From assembly GCA_965656785.1 (NCBI GenBank), contig CBFHLY010000003.1, forward strand, positions 66,194 to 130,193: a DNA stretch of 64,000 nt, written 5' to 3'. The stretch is from JALQTD01 sp965656785. GTDB lineage: Bacteria > Bacteroidota > Bacteroidia > Flavobacteriales_D > Sanyastnellaceae. Numbering within the stretch: the stretch's first letter is position 1; each line of letters starts with the position of its first letter. A program made the translations under genes and the position numbers. Shown here in pieces: positions 8,265 to 16,195 of this stretch. A model generated the notes under the pieces. The model saw only the letters and a program-made list of their open reading frames with translations, was not told where the DNA came from and made no database searches.

Positions 8265-10235
8265 ATGTCGGGCAATGAACCCCGTCACCTTCTCATGAAC
8301 GCATACGCTGCCGGCCCCCTCCTTTCCCGCATCCACGAACCTGCGGACCTGCGCACGCTCTTCACCACCGAAGACCTGCCGCAAATTGCCAATGAACTTC
8401 GAGACTTCATCGTCGACGTGGTGTCCGAAAAGGGCGGCCACTTCGGTGCGAGCCTCGGTGTGGTGGAGTTGACCGTGGCGCTTCATTACGTCTTCAACAC
8501 CCCGGAGGACCAAATCGTGTGGGACGTGGGACACCAAGCCTACGGACACAAGATCCTGACGGGAAGACGTGACGTGTTTCACACGAACCGGCAATACAAA
8601 GGCATTTCCGGATTCCCCAAGCGGAGCGAAAGCCCATACGACACGTTCGGGGTGGGACACAGCAGCACGAGCATCTCGGCGGCGTTGGGCATGGCGGTGG
8701 GAAGCCGGCTGGAGGGCAACCGAGAACGACAACACGTGGCGGTGATTGGAGATGGGGCGATGACGGCGGGTTTGGCCTTCGAAGGGCTCAATCACGGTGG
8801 CGTCGAGGACACGAACATGCTGGTCATCCTCAATGACAACTGCATGAGCATCGACCCCAACGTCGGCGCGCTCAAGGAATACTTGACGGATGTCACCACG
8901 TCGCACACCTACAACAAGGTCAAGGACGAGGTGTGGCACCTGCTCGGTCGGATCAGCAAATTCGGTCCCAACGCGCAGGCCATCGCCCAAAAGGTCGAGC
9001 ACGCCGTCAAGTCGGCCATGCTGAAGCAAAGCAACCTGTTCGAGTCCCTGAACTTCCGGTACTTCGGGCCGGTGGATGGGCACGACGTGGAACATTTGGC
9101 CTCGATTCTGAGTGATCTGAAGGACATTCCGGGGCCGAAGCTGCTGCATTGCGTGACGAAAAAAGGCAAGGGCTACGCGCCCGCCGAAGCCGGTAGCCCG
9201 ACGAAGTGGCACGCACCGGGGCTGTTCAACAAGGAAACCGGCGAGGTCATCGCGAGCGCCCCCTCAAAGCCCACTCCCCCAAAGTTTCAAGACGTTTTCG
9301 GCCACACCATCATCGAGTTGGCGGAAACCGATCGGCGCATCGTGGGCGTGACGCCCGCCATGCCGACGGGCTGCTCGCTGAAGTTCATGATGGAGGCGAT
9401 GCCCGATCGCGCATTCGATGTGGGCATTGCTGAGCAGCACGCGGTGACGTTCAGTGCTGGCATGGCCACGCGTGGGCAGGTTCCGTTCTGCAACATCTAC
9501 TCGAGCTTCATGCAGCGGGCGTACGACCAAGTCATCCACGACGTGGCGTTGCAAAGGTTGCACGTGGTCTTCTGCCTCGATCGGGGGGGGATTGCGGGAG
9601 CGGATGGGCCGACGCACCATGGGGCGTACGATTTGGCCTACATGCGCTGCGTGCCGGGCATGGTGGTGGCTGCGCCGATGGACGAGGTGGAGCTGCGCAA
9701 CATGATGTACTCTGCAAGCCAAAAACAATCCGGCCCCTACTCCATCCGCTACCCGCGTGGCAACGGCTCGATCGTCAACTGGCGGCAACCGTTCTCCGAA
9801 ATTCCGGTCGGTCAAGGCCGCCGGCTCAAAGCGGGCACGGACGTGGCCATCCTCAGCATCGGGGCCATCGGCACGGAAGCCGCAGCCGCTGTGCAATCCC
9901 TGGCCGACCAAGGCATCGACGCCGCGCACTACGACATGCGGTTCGTGAAGCCCCTCGACGAAGTGATGCTCCACGAGGTGTTCGGCAAATTCAAGCGCGT
10001 CATCACCGTTGAGGACGGTACCGTGACGGGTGGGTTCGGAAGCGCGGTCACGGAATTCATGGCGGAAGCGGGGTACAGCGCCCGCGTGAAGCGCCTCGGC
10101 ATGCCGGACGCCTACGTCGAGCACGGTTCACAAGCCCAGCTTTACAAAGAGTGCGGTTACGACCGAACAAGCATCGCGGCAGCTGCGGAAGCCCTGATGG
10201 CCCAAGTCGAATCCACCACCATGCGCACCGCCTGA
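8265..10235 (+). CDS. dxs: 1-deoxy-D-xylulose-5-phosphate synthase
   Basis: DXS condenses pyruvate and glyceraldehyde 3-phosphate, the first step of the MEP isoprenoid pathway, using thiamine diphosphate. The 656-residue length is slightly above the usual 620-640. The TPP/Mg site is VIGDGAMTAGLAFEGLNH (about residues 164-181) and DNCMSIDPNVG. The catalytic Glu lies in DVGIAEQHAVTFSAG (near 390), and the transketolase C-terminal domain covers the last 130 residues. I chose ATG 8265 because a TAGTTTTG box ends four bases upstream; ATG 8295 is an alternative that removes ten residues. ispG, a later enzyme of the same pathway, is also in this window. The stop lies two bases before the DUF2480 start, so the two are probably co-transcribed. 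Confidence 0.97.
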   Translation: MSGNEPRHLLMNAYAAGPLLSRIHEPADLRTLFTTEDLPQIANELRDFIVDVVSEKGGHFGASLGVVELTVALHYVFNTPEDQIVWDVGHQAYGHKILTGRRDVFHTNRQYKGISGFPKRSESPYDTFGVGHSSTSISAALGMAVGSRLEGNRERQHVAVIGDGAMTAGLAFEGLNHGGVEDTNMLVILNDNCMSIDPNVGALKEYLTDVTTSHTYNKVKDEVWHLLGRISKFGPNAQAIAQKVEHAVKSAMLKQSNLFESLNFRYFGPVDGHDVEHLASILSDLKDIPGPKLLHCVTKKGKGYAPAEAGSPTKWHAPGLFNKETGEVIASAPSKPTPPKFQDVFGHTIIELAETDRRIVGVTPAMPTGCSLKFMMEAMPDRAFDVGIAEQHAVTFSAGMATRGQVPFCNIYSSFMQRAYDQVIHDVALQRLHVVFCLDRGGIAGADGPTHHGAYDLAYMRCVPGMVVAAPMDEVELRNMMYSASQKQSGPYSIRYPRGNGSIVNWRQPFSEIPVGQGRRLKAGTDVAILSIGAIGTEAAAAVQSLADQGIDAAHYDMRFVKPLDEVMLHEVFGKFKRVITVEDGTVTGGFGSAVTEFMAEAGYSARVKRLGMPDAYVEHGSQAQLYKECGYDRTSIAAAAEALMAQVESTTMRTA

Positions 10236-10237
10236 CG

Positions 10238-10747
10238 ATGGAAGAACCGATCCTGAATCGGGTGGAAGCCAGCGGCATCATCCAGTTGGAATTGGAGCGT
10301 TGGCTGGAGGCACCGGACGTGGTGTCGTGCGATTTGGCCGATGAGTTGATCGATGGATTCGTGTTGATGGAAAAGCCGTTTCGCGAAGCCGTCGCGGGTT
10401 GGAAGTCGGCGGATTTTGAAGGCAATAACGTCGCGTTGTACTGCAGCGCGGACGCGATTGTTCCGGATTGGGCGTGGATGGTCGCGGCTTCGCGCATTGT
10501 TGAATTGGGGGGGCAGCCCTTGGTCGGCGACGTGGAAACCGTGCGCCAGCGGTGCTTCTTGCGGGCTGTAGCTGCTGCGGACGTTTCGGAGTTCGAAGGT
10601 GCGCGCGTCATGCTGCGCGGATGCGCCTCAGTGGGCGGTACACCGGTCTTGGTGGCCGTGGTCGAGCGCCTGCAACCCATCGTCAGATCCCTGATGTACG
10701 GCGAGGCCTGCAGCGCGGTTCCTGTTTATAAAAAGCCCCGCCGCTGA
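10238..10747 (+). CDS. DUF2480 family protein
   Basis: This 169-residue cytosolic protein belongs to DUF2480, a family largely restricted to Bacteroidota with no known function. Recognisable family features are NRVEASGIIQLELE at the N terminus, VALYCSADAIVPDWAWMV in the middle, and the C-terminal RSLMYGEACSAVPVYKKP. Several cysteines are conserved in these motifs. The ATG at 10238 is two bases after the dxs stop, so translational coupling is likely; the frame extends upstream only inside dxs. No membrane segment or signal peptide is present. The enzyme class cannot be inferred. Confidence 0.88.
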   Translation: MEEPILNRVEASGIIQLELERWLEAPDVVSCDLADELIDGFVLMEKPFREAVAGWKSADFEGNNVALYCSADAIVPDWAWMVAASRIVELGGQPLVGDVETVRQRCFLRAVAAADVSEFEGARVMLRGCASVGGTPVLVAVVERLQPIVRSLMYGEACSAVPVYKKPRR

Positions 10748-10800
10748 CGGGCGGTGGCGCGGGTGCACGGGTTAACTTGCTGACCCTTGACCCGTTGCCC

Positions 10801-13623
10801 ATGATCACGCCCGAATCTCCCCGAAAGCTGTTTTTGATTGACGCGTATGCCTTGATTTTTCGGGCTTACTACGCCTTCATCAAAAACCCGCGCATCAATT
10901 CCCAAGGGTTGAACACCTCGGCCATCTTCGGCTTCACGAACGCCGTGCTCGAGGTGTTGCGCAACGAGCGGCCCTCCCACCTCGCCGTGGCCTTCGATTC
11001 GCCCGGGGACACGTTTCGGAACGAGTTGTTCCCGGAATACAAGGCGAACCGCGACGAGACGCCCGAAGACATCAAGCGCTCTGTGCCCTACATTTTGCGG
11101 GTGCTTGAAGCGTTCGACATCCCCATCATTACGCTACCGGGGTACGAGGCGGATGATCTGATTGGGTATTTGGCCCACCAAGCCGCGAAAGAGGACTTCG
11201 ACGTGTACATGATGACGCCGGACAAGGACTTCGGGCAGCTCGTGACCGACCGGATCAAGATGTTCAAGCCCGCGAAAGGGGGCAATCCGCCCGAGGTGCT
11301 CGGGCCGGTGGAAGTGTGCGAACGGTTTGGGGTCGATGAGCCGTTGCAAATCATCGACTTGCTCGGGCTGATGGGCGACAGCGTGGACAACATTCCGGGC
11401 ATTCCGGGTGTGGGGCCCAAAACCGCGTCGAAGTTCATCCAGCAGTACGGCAGCGTCGAAGGCCTGATCGAGCACACACACGAGTTAAAGGGCAAAATGA
11501 AGGAGAAGGTGGAAGCGGGGCGGGAGTCGGCGCTGCTTTCAAAGGAATTGGCGACCATCAAGCTCGATTTGCCGTATGAAGTGGATTTGCCCTCGATGGA
11601 AATGGGCCATCCGAAGGTGGAAGCGGTGCAGGAGGTGTTCGAGGAATTGGAGTTTCGGACCCTGTTGCGGCGGGTGCTGACCGACTTCGGGGTGGAGGCG
11701 CCGGCGGATGCGCCCAAGAAGGCGCCGACGGCAGCGGCTTCCGATGACGGACAGCTCGGGCTGTTCGATGCGCCGGCCGCGCCGGGTGAACCTGCGGTCG
11801 CCACGACCTTGGCAACCATCGAAAACACGGAACACACGTACCACGCGGTCTTGACCCGCGCCGACCTTGACGGGCTGATTGCGCGACTGACCGCAGCCGA
11901 ATCGTACGCCTTCGACACCGAAACCACCGGCCTCGATGCGCGGAACGTCGACCTCATCGGCTGCTCGTTTGCACTGGACGCGGGCGAAGCGTGGTGGGTC
12001 CCGGTGAACGGCGGGGAATGGACCCGAGAGGCGTACCTCGAGGCGTTGCGGCCCATCATGGAAGACGAGCAGAAGGAAGTGATCGCCCACAATTTCAAGT
12101 ACGATTACCAGGTGATGCGGAGCCACGGAGTGCGCATGAAGAACCGCGTGTTCGACACGATGGTCGCGCATTACTTGCTCCAGCCGGAGTCGGGGCATGC
12201 ACTGGATCGGCTGGCGGAAGTGGATTTGGGCTACCAGCCGATTCCGTTCACGGTGCTCATCGGGGAGAAGGGCAAAGGCCAAATCTCGCCCGCGCAAGTC
12301 CCCGCCGACCGCTGGACCGACTACGCCTGCGAAGACGCCGACCTGACCTGGCGCCTCGCCGCCCTCTACCGCCCGCAGCTCGAAGCGGTCGCGGCGACGG
12401 AACTCGCCCGAGACGTCGAATTCCCACTCGTCACGGTCCTCGCCGAAGTCGAACGCGAGGGCGTCCACATCGACCGCCAGCGCCTCGCCACCTACAGCGT
12501 CGACCTCGCCCAACGGATCGCCACCCTCGACGACGACATCCAACGCCTCGCCGAACGGCCCTTCAACATCGATTCCCCCAAGCAACTCGGGCCCATCCTG
12601 TTCGAGCACCTCGGCATCAAAGCGAAGGTCAAGCGCACGAAATCCGGCCAATACCCCACCGGCGAGGAAGTCCTCATCAAGCTCGAACAACAGCACCCCA
12701 TCATCCCGCTCATCCTCGAGTACCGGAAACTGAAAAAACTCCGTTCCACCTACGTCGAGCCCCTGCCCAAACTCATCGACCCGCAAACCGGCCGGGTCCA
12801 CACGCACTACATGCAAACCGTGGCCGCCACGGGACGCCTCAGTTCGAACCACCCGAACTTGCAGAACATCCCCATCCGGACCGCCGAGGGCCGCGCGATC
12901 CGAAAGGCCTTCGTGCCCCGCGATTCGGACCACGTGCTCGTTGCCGCGGACTACAGCCAGGTCGAGCTCCGCATTGCGGCCGCGATGAGCGGCGACCCCG
13001 GGCTGGTCGAGGCCTTCAAGGAGGGGCACGACATCCACACGGCCACGGCCGCCCGCGTCTTCGGGGTGGCGCTCGGCGAGGTGGATCGGACCATGCGGAG
13101 CAAGGCGAAGGCCGTGAATTTCGGCATTCTGTATGGGCAGGGCGCGTTTGGTTTGGCCCAAAACCTGAACATCTCCCGCTCCGAGGCCAAGGAAATCATC
13201 GACGCCTACTTCGCTCAATTTCGGGACCTGAAGGCGTTCACCCAAGCCTGCGTCGACCGCGCGCGCGAAACCGGCTACGCGGAAACCCTCATGGGCCGCC
13301 GACGCTACCTCCCGGACATCACGAGCGCGAACACGAACGTGCGCGCCTTCGCCGAACGGAACGCCGTGAACGCCCCGATCCAAGGGTCCGCCGCCGACAT
13401 CATCAAGGTGGCGATGCTGCGCATCCAGGACCTCATCGAACGGGAAGGTTGGGCAACTCGCATGATCATGCAAGTCCACGACGAACTCGTATTCGACGTT
13501 CCCAAGGCCGAACTCGACCAGGTCATTCCCGCGATTCAGCGGGCCATGGAAGGCGCTGCGACCTTGGACGTGCCGCTGGTGGTCGAAGTGAACACGGGGG
13601 GAGATTGGCTGGAGGCACATTGA
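10801..13623 (+). CDS. polA: DNA polymerase I
   Basis: Pol I fills gaps and removes RNA primers during replication and repair. The 940-residue protein has all three domains. The 5'-nuclease domain covers about residues 1-300, with GYEADDLIGYLAH, MMTPDKDFGQLV and the helix-hairpin-helix GIPGVGPKTAS. The 3'-5' exonuclease lies at about 350-530 and looks active because FDTETTGLD and the later YACEDADLTWRL keep the metal ligands. The polymerase domain has DYSQVELRIAAAMSGD, RSKAKAVNFGILYG and the catalytic MQVHDELVFD. I chose ATG 10801; TTG 10777 is an in-frame alternative. A TAACTTGC box at 10773-10780 could be the -7 element. Codon third positions switch from G-rich to C-rich and back several times inside the gene. 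Confidence 0.97.
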   Translation: MITPESPRKLFLIDAYALIFRAYYAFIKNPRINSQGLNTSAIFGFTNAVLEVLRNERPSHLAVAFDSPGDTFRNELFPEYKANRDETPEDIKRSVPYILRVLEAFDIPIITLPGYEADDLIGYLAHQAAKEDFDVYMMTPDKDFGQLVTDRIKMFKPAKGGNPPEVLGPVEVCERFGVDEPLQIIDLLGLMGDSVDNIPGIPGVGPKTASKFIQQYGSVEGLIEHTHELKGKMKEKVEAGRESALLSKELATIKLDLPYEVDLPSMEMGHPKVEAVQEVFEELEFRTLLRRVLTDFGVEAPADAPKKAPTAAASDDGQLGLFDAPAAPGEPAVATTLATIENTEHTYHAVLTRADLDGLIARLTAAESYAFDTETTGLDARNVDLIGCSFALDAGEAWWVPVNGGEWTREAYLEALRPIMEDEQKEVIAHNFKYDYQVMRSHGVRMKNRVFDTMVAHYLLQPESGHALDRLAEVDLGYQPIPFTVLIGEKGKGQISPAQVPADRWTDYACEDADLTWRLAALYRPQLEAVAATELARDVEFPLVTVLAEVEREGVHIDRQRLATYSVDLAQRIATLDDDIQRLAERPFNIDSPKQLGPILFEHLGIKAKVKRTKSGQYPTGEEVLIKLEQQHPIIPLILEYRKLKKLRSTYVEPLPKLIDPQTGRVHTHYMQTVAATGRLSSNHPNLQNIPIRTAEGRAIRKAFVPRDSDHVLVAADYSQVELRIAAAMSGDPGLVEAFKEGHDIHTATAARVFGVALGEVDRTMRSKAKAVNFGILYGQGAFGLAQNLNISRSEAKEIIDAYFAQFRDLKAFTQACVDRARETGYAETLMGRRRYLPDITSANTNVRAFAERNAVNAPIQGSAADIIKVAMLRIQDLIEREGWATRMIMQVHDELVFDVPKAELDQVIPAIQRAMEGAATLDVPLVVEVNTGGDWLEAH

Positions 13624-13736
13624 TATTCAGCGAGTTGATAAAAAACAATCCTGAACGGCGGCCTGTTTGGAACTTTTTGGGCTCGCGTCCGTATCGATGA
13701 GGAGACGTCGCATTTTGGGCGACACAACTCAGATCC

Positions 13737-14660
13737 ATGAAAACGCGCAAGACCCTTAAACTCGCAGCTTTGGCCCCCGCTTTGGGCGCCTTGGTGCTCT
13801 TCGGAGCCAACGGCTGTTCCGATTCCGATGCGCCGGCTGAAACGCCCGCCGCGGAAACCGCCCAACCCCAGCACGATGCCGACGGCATGTCGGTGACGTC
13901 GCGGACGGGCACGCTGAAAAAGATTTTTCACGCCGCACCGTCCCCAGTGGAGATGGCCAAGCTCATCCACCGCAGTGGGGCGACCTTTGATGCGGCAGCG
14001 TGCAACGCCCCGGCAGCTGGAGCCCGTTACAACACCAGCGACCGCCAGGCCATCAACTTGGGCGTGTACGGAGCGGATTTGTCCTACTCCACCATCTTCG
14101 AGGAGAACGCGGCCAGCCTGGAATACCTGAGCGTCATCAAGGACCTGAGCGCGCAACTTGGCATCAGCGACGTCATCACGGACGATGTGCTGAAAGATGC
14201 TGAGGCCAACCGCGGCGACCGCAAGGCACTCATCCGCATTGTATCGGAAACCTTCTACGACCTGAACGAGCGACTGAAGTCGAACGGCACAGAAGACCTC
14301 GCTGGACTCCTCGTGGCGGCCGGTTGGGTCGAAGGCATGTACCTCGCAACGCAGCATCTGGATGAGGCCCCGATCGAATTGAAGGCGCGCATCGCGGAAC
14401 AAAAGATGACCCTTGACGACGTCATGCGGTTGTGCCGCAGCTACGAGGGCACTCCGCAGCTAACCGCACTCCTCACGCGTATGGAAGCCATCGAAGCGGC
14501 CTACGCCGGGGTCACCATGACCGAAGCAGCTGGAAACGTCACCCAAGAAGGCGAGAACACGTACGTCCTCGGAGGTGGCGATGAATACACGGCGGACGAT
14601 GCGACGGTGGCTGCCATCGCTGCGGCTGTGGCCGAAGTCCGGACATTTTGCATCCAATGA
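13737..14660 (+). CDS. Conserved lipoprotein of unknown function
   Basis: The 307-residue product begins with a lipoprotein signal peptide: MKTRKTLKL, a hydrophobic stretch, then the lipobox-like GANGC at residues 23-27. A linker rich in Ala, Glu and Pro follows. The body is mostly helical and contains NLGVYGADLSYSTIFEENAASLEYL and AAGWVEGMYLATQHLDE, motifs I remember from an unnamed Bacteroidota lipoprotein family. The gene overlaps or nearly touches the next one, which encodes another secreted protein; the same pair occurs together in other Bacteroidota as far as I recall. The mature protein is probably membrane-anchored on the periplasmic side or the outer membrane. No activity is known. 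Confidence 0.8.
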   Translation: MKTRKTLKLAALAPALGALVLFGANGCSDSDAPAETPAAETAQPQHDADGMSVTSRTGTLKKIFHAAPSPVEMAKLIHRSGATFDAAACNAPAAGARYNTSDRQAINLGVYGADLSYSTIFEENAASLEYLSVIKDLSAQLGISDVITDDVLKDAEANRGDRKALIRIVSETFYDLNERLKSNGTEDLAGLLVAAGWVEGMYLATQHLDEAPIELKARIAEQKMTLDDVMRLCRSYEGTPQLTALLTRMEAIEAAYAGVTMTEAAGNVTQEGENTYVLGGGDEYTADDATVAAIAAAVAEVRTFCIQ

Positions 14661-14677
14661 TCGTCAAACTCCCCATC

Positions 14678-15106
14678 ATGAAATTTTACGCCCCCCTCTT
14701 CGTTTTGGCCTTGGGCCTGGTGGCCACGTTTGACGCCTCCGCCCAGTGCCGCTCCTTTACGAAAAAGAACTGCCTGACGGAACTCGAAGGGTACGTCCAA
14801 AACGACAACTACAACAGCGCCGTCCTCATCCCTGGTGACGAGGCCGAGTTGACCCTCACCTTCCTTGCAGGAATGGATTACCGGTTGCTCGTGTGCAGCC
14901 ACCCCGTGCTCGGTGAAGTCCAATTCGAAGTCCGCGACGCAAAAGGCAAGGTGCTGTTCAACAGCGCGAAGGCCGGCGGACGCAACCACGTCGACTTCCG
15001 AGTGGAGAAATCGCAGCAATTGATGGTGCACGTCTACGTTCCGGAATCGGATTCAGCGATCCTGCACGAAGGCTGCGTGACCATCCTGCTCGGGTCGAAA
15101 GAATGA
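14678..15106 (+). CDS. Small secreted conserved protein, partner of the upstream lipoprotein
   Basis: The 142-residue product has a clear signal peptide (MKFYAPLFVLALGLVATF, cleavage near ASAQ). The mature domain starts CRSFTKKNCLTELEGYV and is probably a beta-sandwich, judging from alternating hydrophobic residues and the absence of long helices. The pair of Cys near the mature N terminus may form a disulfide. Two starts are possible: ATG 14657, which overlaps the previous stop as ATGA, and ATG 14678, which gives the better signal peptide and is preferred. A hairpin 73 bp downstream may end the two-gene transcript. The function is unknown. Confidence 0.78.
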   Translation: MKFYAPLFVLALGLVATFDASAQCRSFTKKNCLTELEGYVQNDNYNSAVLIPGDEAELTLTFLAGMDYRLLVCSHPVLGEVQFEVRDAKGKVLFNSAKAGGRNHVDFRVEKSQQLMVHVYVPESDSAILHEGCVTILLGSKE

Positions 15107-15178
15107 CGAACACCCCAACATCAAAATGACCGGTGGCTTGCCAGACTCGGCTCTTTTGATGTCCTTCCATCCTAACAC

Positions 15179-15204
15179 AACGCCCGCTCTTCCAAGCGGG
15201 CGTT
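15179..15204 (+). terminator. GC-rich hairpin, probable terminator
   Basis: AACGCCCGCT and AGCGGGCGTT form a perfect 10-bp stem around a six-base loop. The following bases (GCTGTTTCGG) are only weakly T-rich, so it is a less than ideal intrinsic terminator. It lies after the lipoprotein/secreted-protein pair and before the FISUMP gene. Confidence 0.6.
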
Positions 15205-15258
15205 GCTGTTTCGGCTCATAAAAAAAACGAATGGTACGACCGAGTCCTCCATTCGTCG

Positions 15259-15266
15259 TATCTTTC
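15259..15266 (+). promoter_or_regulatory. -7 promoter box of the FISUMP gene
   Basis: TATCTTTC differs from TAnnTTTG only in its last base and ends five bases before the ATG at 15272. No -33 TTG is evident. Confidence 0.4.
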
Positions 15267-15271
15267 ATCTT

Positions 15272-16195
15272 ATGCTTGGACCGAGAATTATCCTTTTTAT
15301 GCTGCTTGCGGTGGTCGGAATGGCAACCGATTTGTCTGCTCAAAACGTTGAGCAAACCAGCGACAAAGTGTTCGAGCAGAACAGTTGCAACCGCCTCATT
15401 CAGCAAGTTCGGGATTTGAAATTCGCCTTGGGAGAAGAATTCGTTCGCTCGGATTACATGACGCGAGAGACCAAGGAAAACCGTTCTTATGAAATCGCTG
15501 ATTGCCGGGCGCTCAACGCCGCAGTCGAACTGCTTGTCGTGCGGGTGCTCGAGGGAGAATCGGGCTATTCGGCCTCCGAGTTATCGCCCGTGACTGCTGA
15601 AAGGGAGGCCCCTGCGGTGTTCCGTGCGTGTGGAGACCCGCTGCATCACCAAGGCACGAATTACGCCACCGCAGCCGCTGGAGGGAAATGTTGGTTCGCA
15701 GAGCCCCTTCGAGCCCTTGCTTTCGCCGATGGCACGAAACTCGAGGAATTGCGGGAAGATGCCGCCTGGAAATCCACCTCAACACCGGCTTGGAGTGTCT
15801 ACGACAACGTCCGAAACCACGTGAACATGGCCGGCCTCTTATACAACGGTTGGGCCGCGACGACCCGCGAACACGGGGGCATGTGCCCCACAGGTTGGCA
15901 CGTCAGCCGATTGGAAGATTGGAACGCCTTGTTGAACGAATACCCGAATGCTACTTCGCTGAAAAGTGCGGATTGGGACGGATCGAATGCCGCTGGGATG
16001 AACCTGGTTCCCGGGGGATTCCGGTCATCGGATGATGGATTGTTCGACTTTTGGGGCAGTTCTGCTGCGATTTGGACCGAGCATCCTGAAGGCCAAATCT
16101 TCAGCATCGTCGGAGGTGAATTGCCCGCAGCTCGGGTCAATCAGCCCCTCAACACCGGCGCATCGATCCTGTGCGTTGCGCCGTTGAATCGCTGA
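15272..16195 (+). CDS. Secreted protein with Fibrobacter major-paralogous (FISUMP) domain
   Basis: The 307-residue product carries a signal peptide (MLGPRIILFMLLAVVGMA, cleavage near LSAQ). The C-terminal half, from about residue 125, is a FISUMP domain (TIGR02145 type): GGKCWFAEPL, then AGLLYNGWAA, then CPTGWHVSRLEDWNALL, and finally the GFRSSDDGLFDFWGSSAAIWT block. These domains are common in secreted proteins of Fibrobacter and Bacteroidota; their role is unknown. The N-terminal 100 residues are helical and not recognised. No T9SS sorting domain follows. The start ATG 15272 is supported by the signal peptide and the promoter box. Its stop TGA abuts the opposing gene's stop in the palindrome TGATCA. 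Confidence 0.82.
   Translation: MLGPRIILFMLLAVVGMATDLSAQNVEQTSDKVFEQNSCNRLIQQVRDLKFALGEEFVRSDYMTRETKENRSYEIADCRALNAAVELLVVRVLEGESGYSASELSPVTAEREAPAVFRACGDPLHHQGTNYATAAAGGKCWFAEPLRALAFADGTKLEELREDAAWKSTSTPAWSVYDNVRNHVNMAGLLYNGWAATTREHGGMCPTGWHVSRLEDWNALLNEYPNATSLKSADWDGSNAAGMNLVPGGFRSSDDGLFDFWGSSAAIWTEHPEGQIFSIVGGELPAARVNQPLNTGASILCVAPLNR

Noticed and set aside
8295..8300. ATG at 8295 as the dxs start
   Set aside because: Possible, but the TAGTTTTG box ends four bases before the ATG at 8265, the same spacing as at other genes here, so 8265 is preferred.
11539..13620. Open frames opposite or out of phase with polA (693 and 569 codons)
   Set aside because: polA is complete with all catalytic motifs; these frames have no recognisable domain and biased composition.
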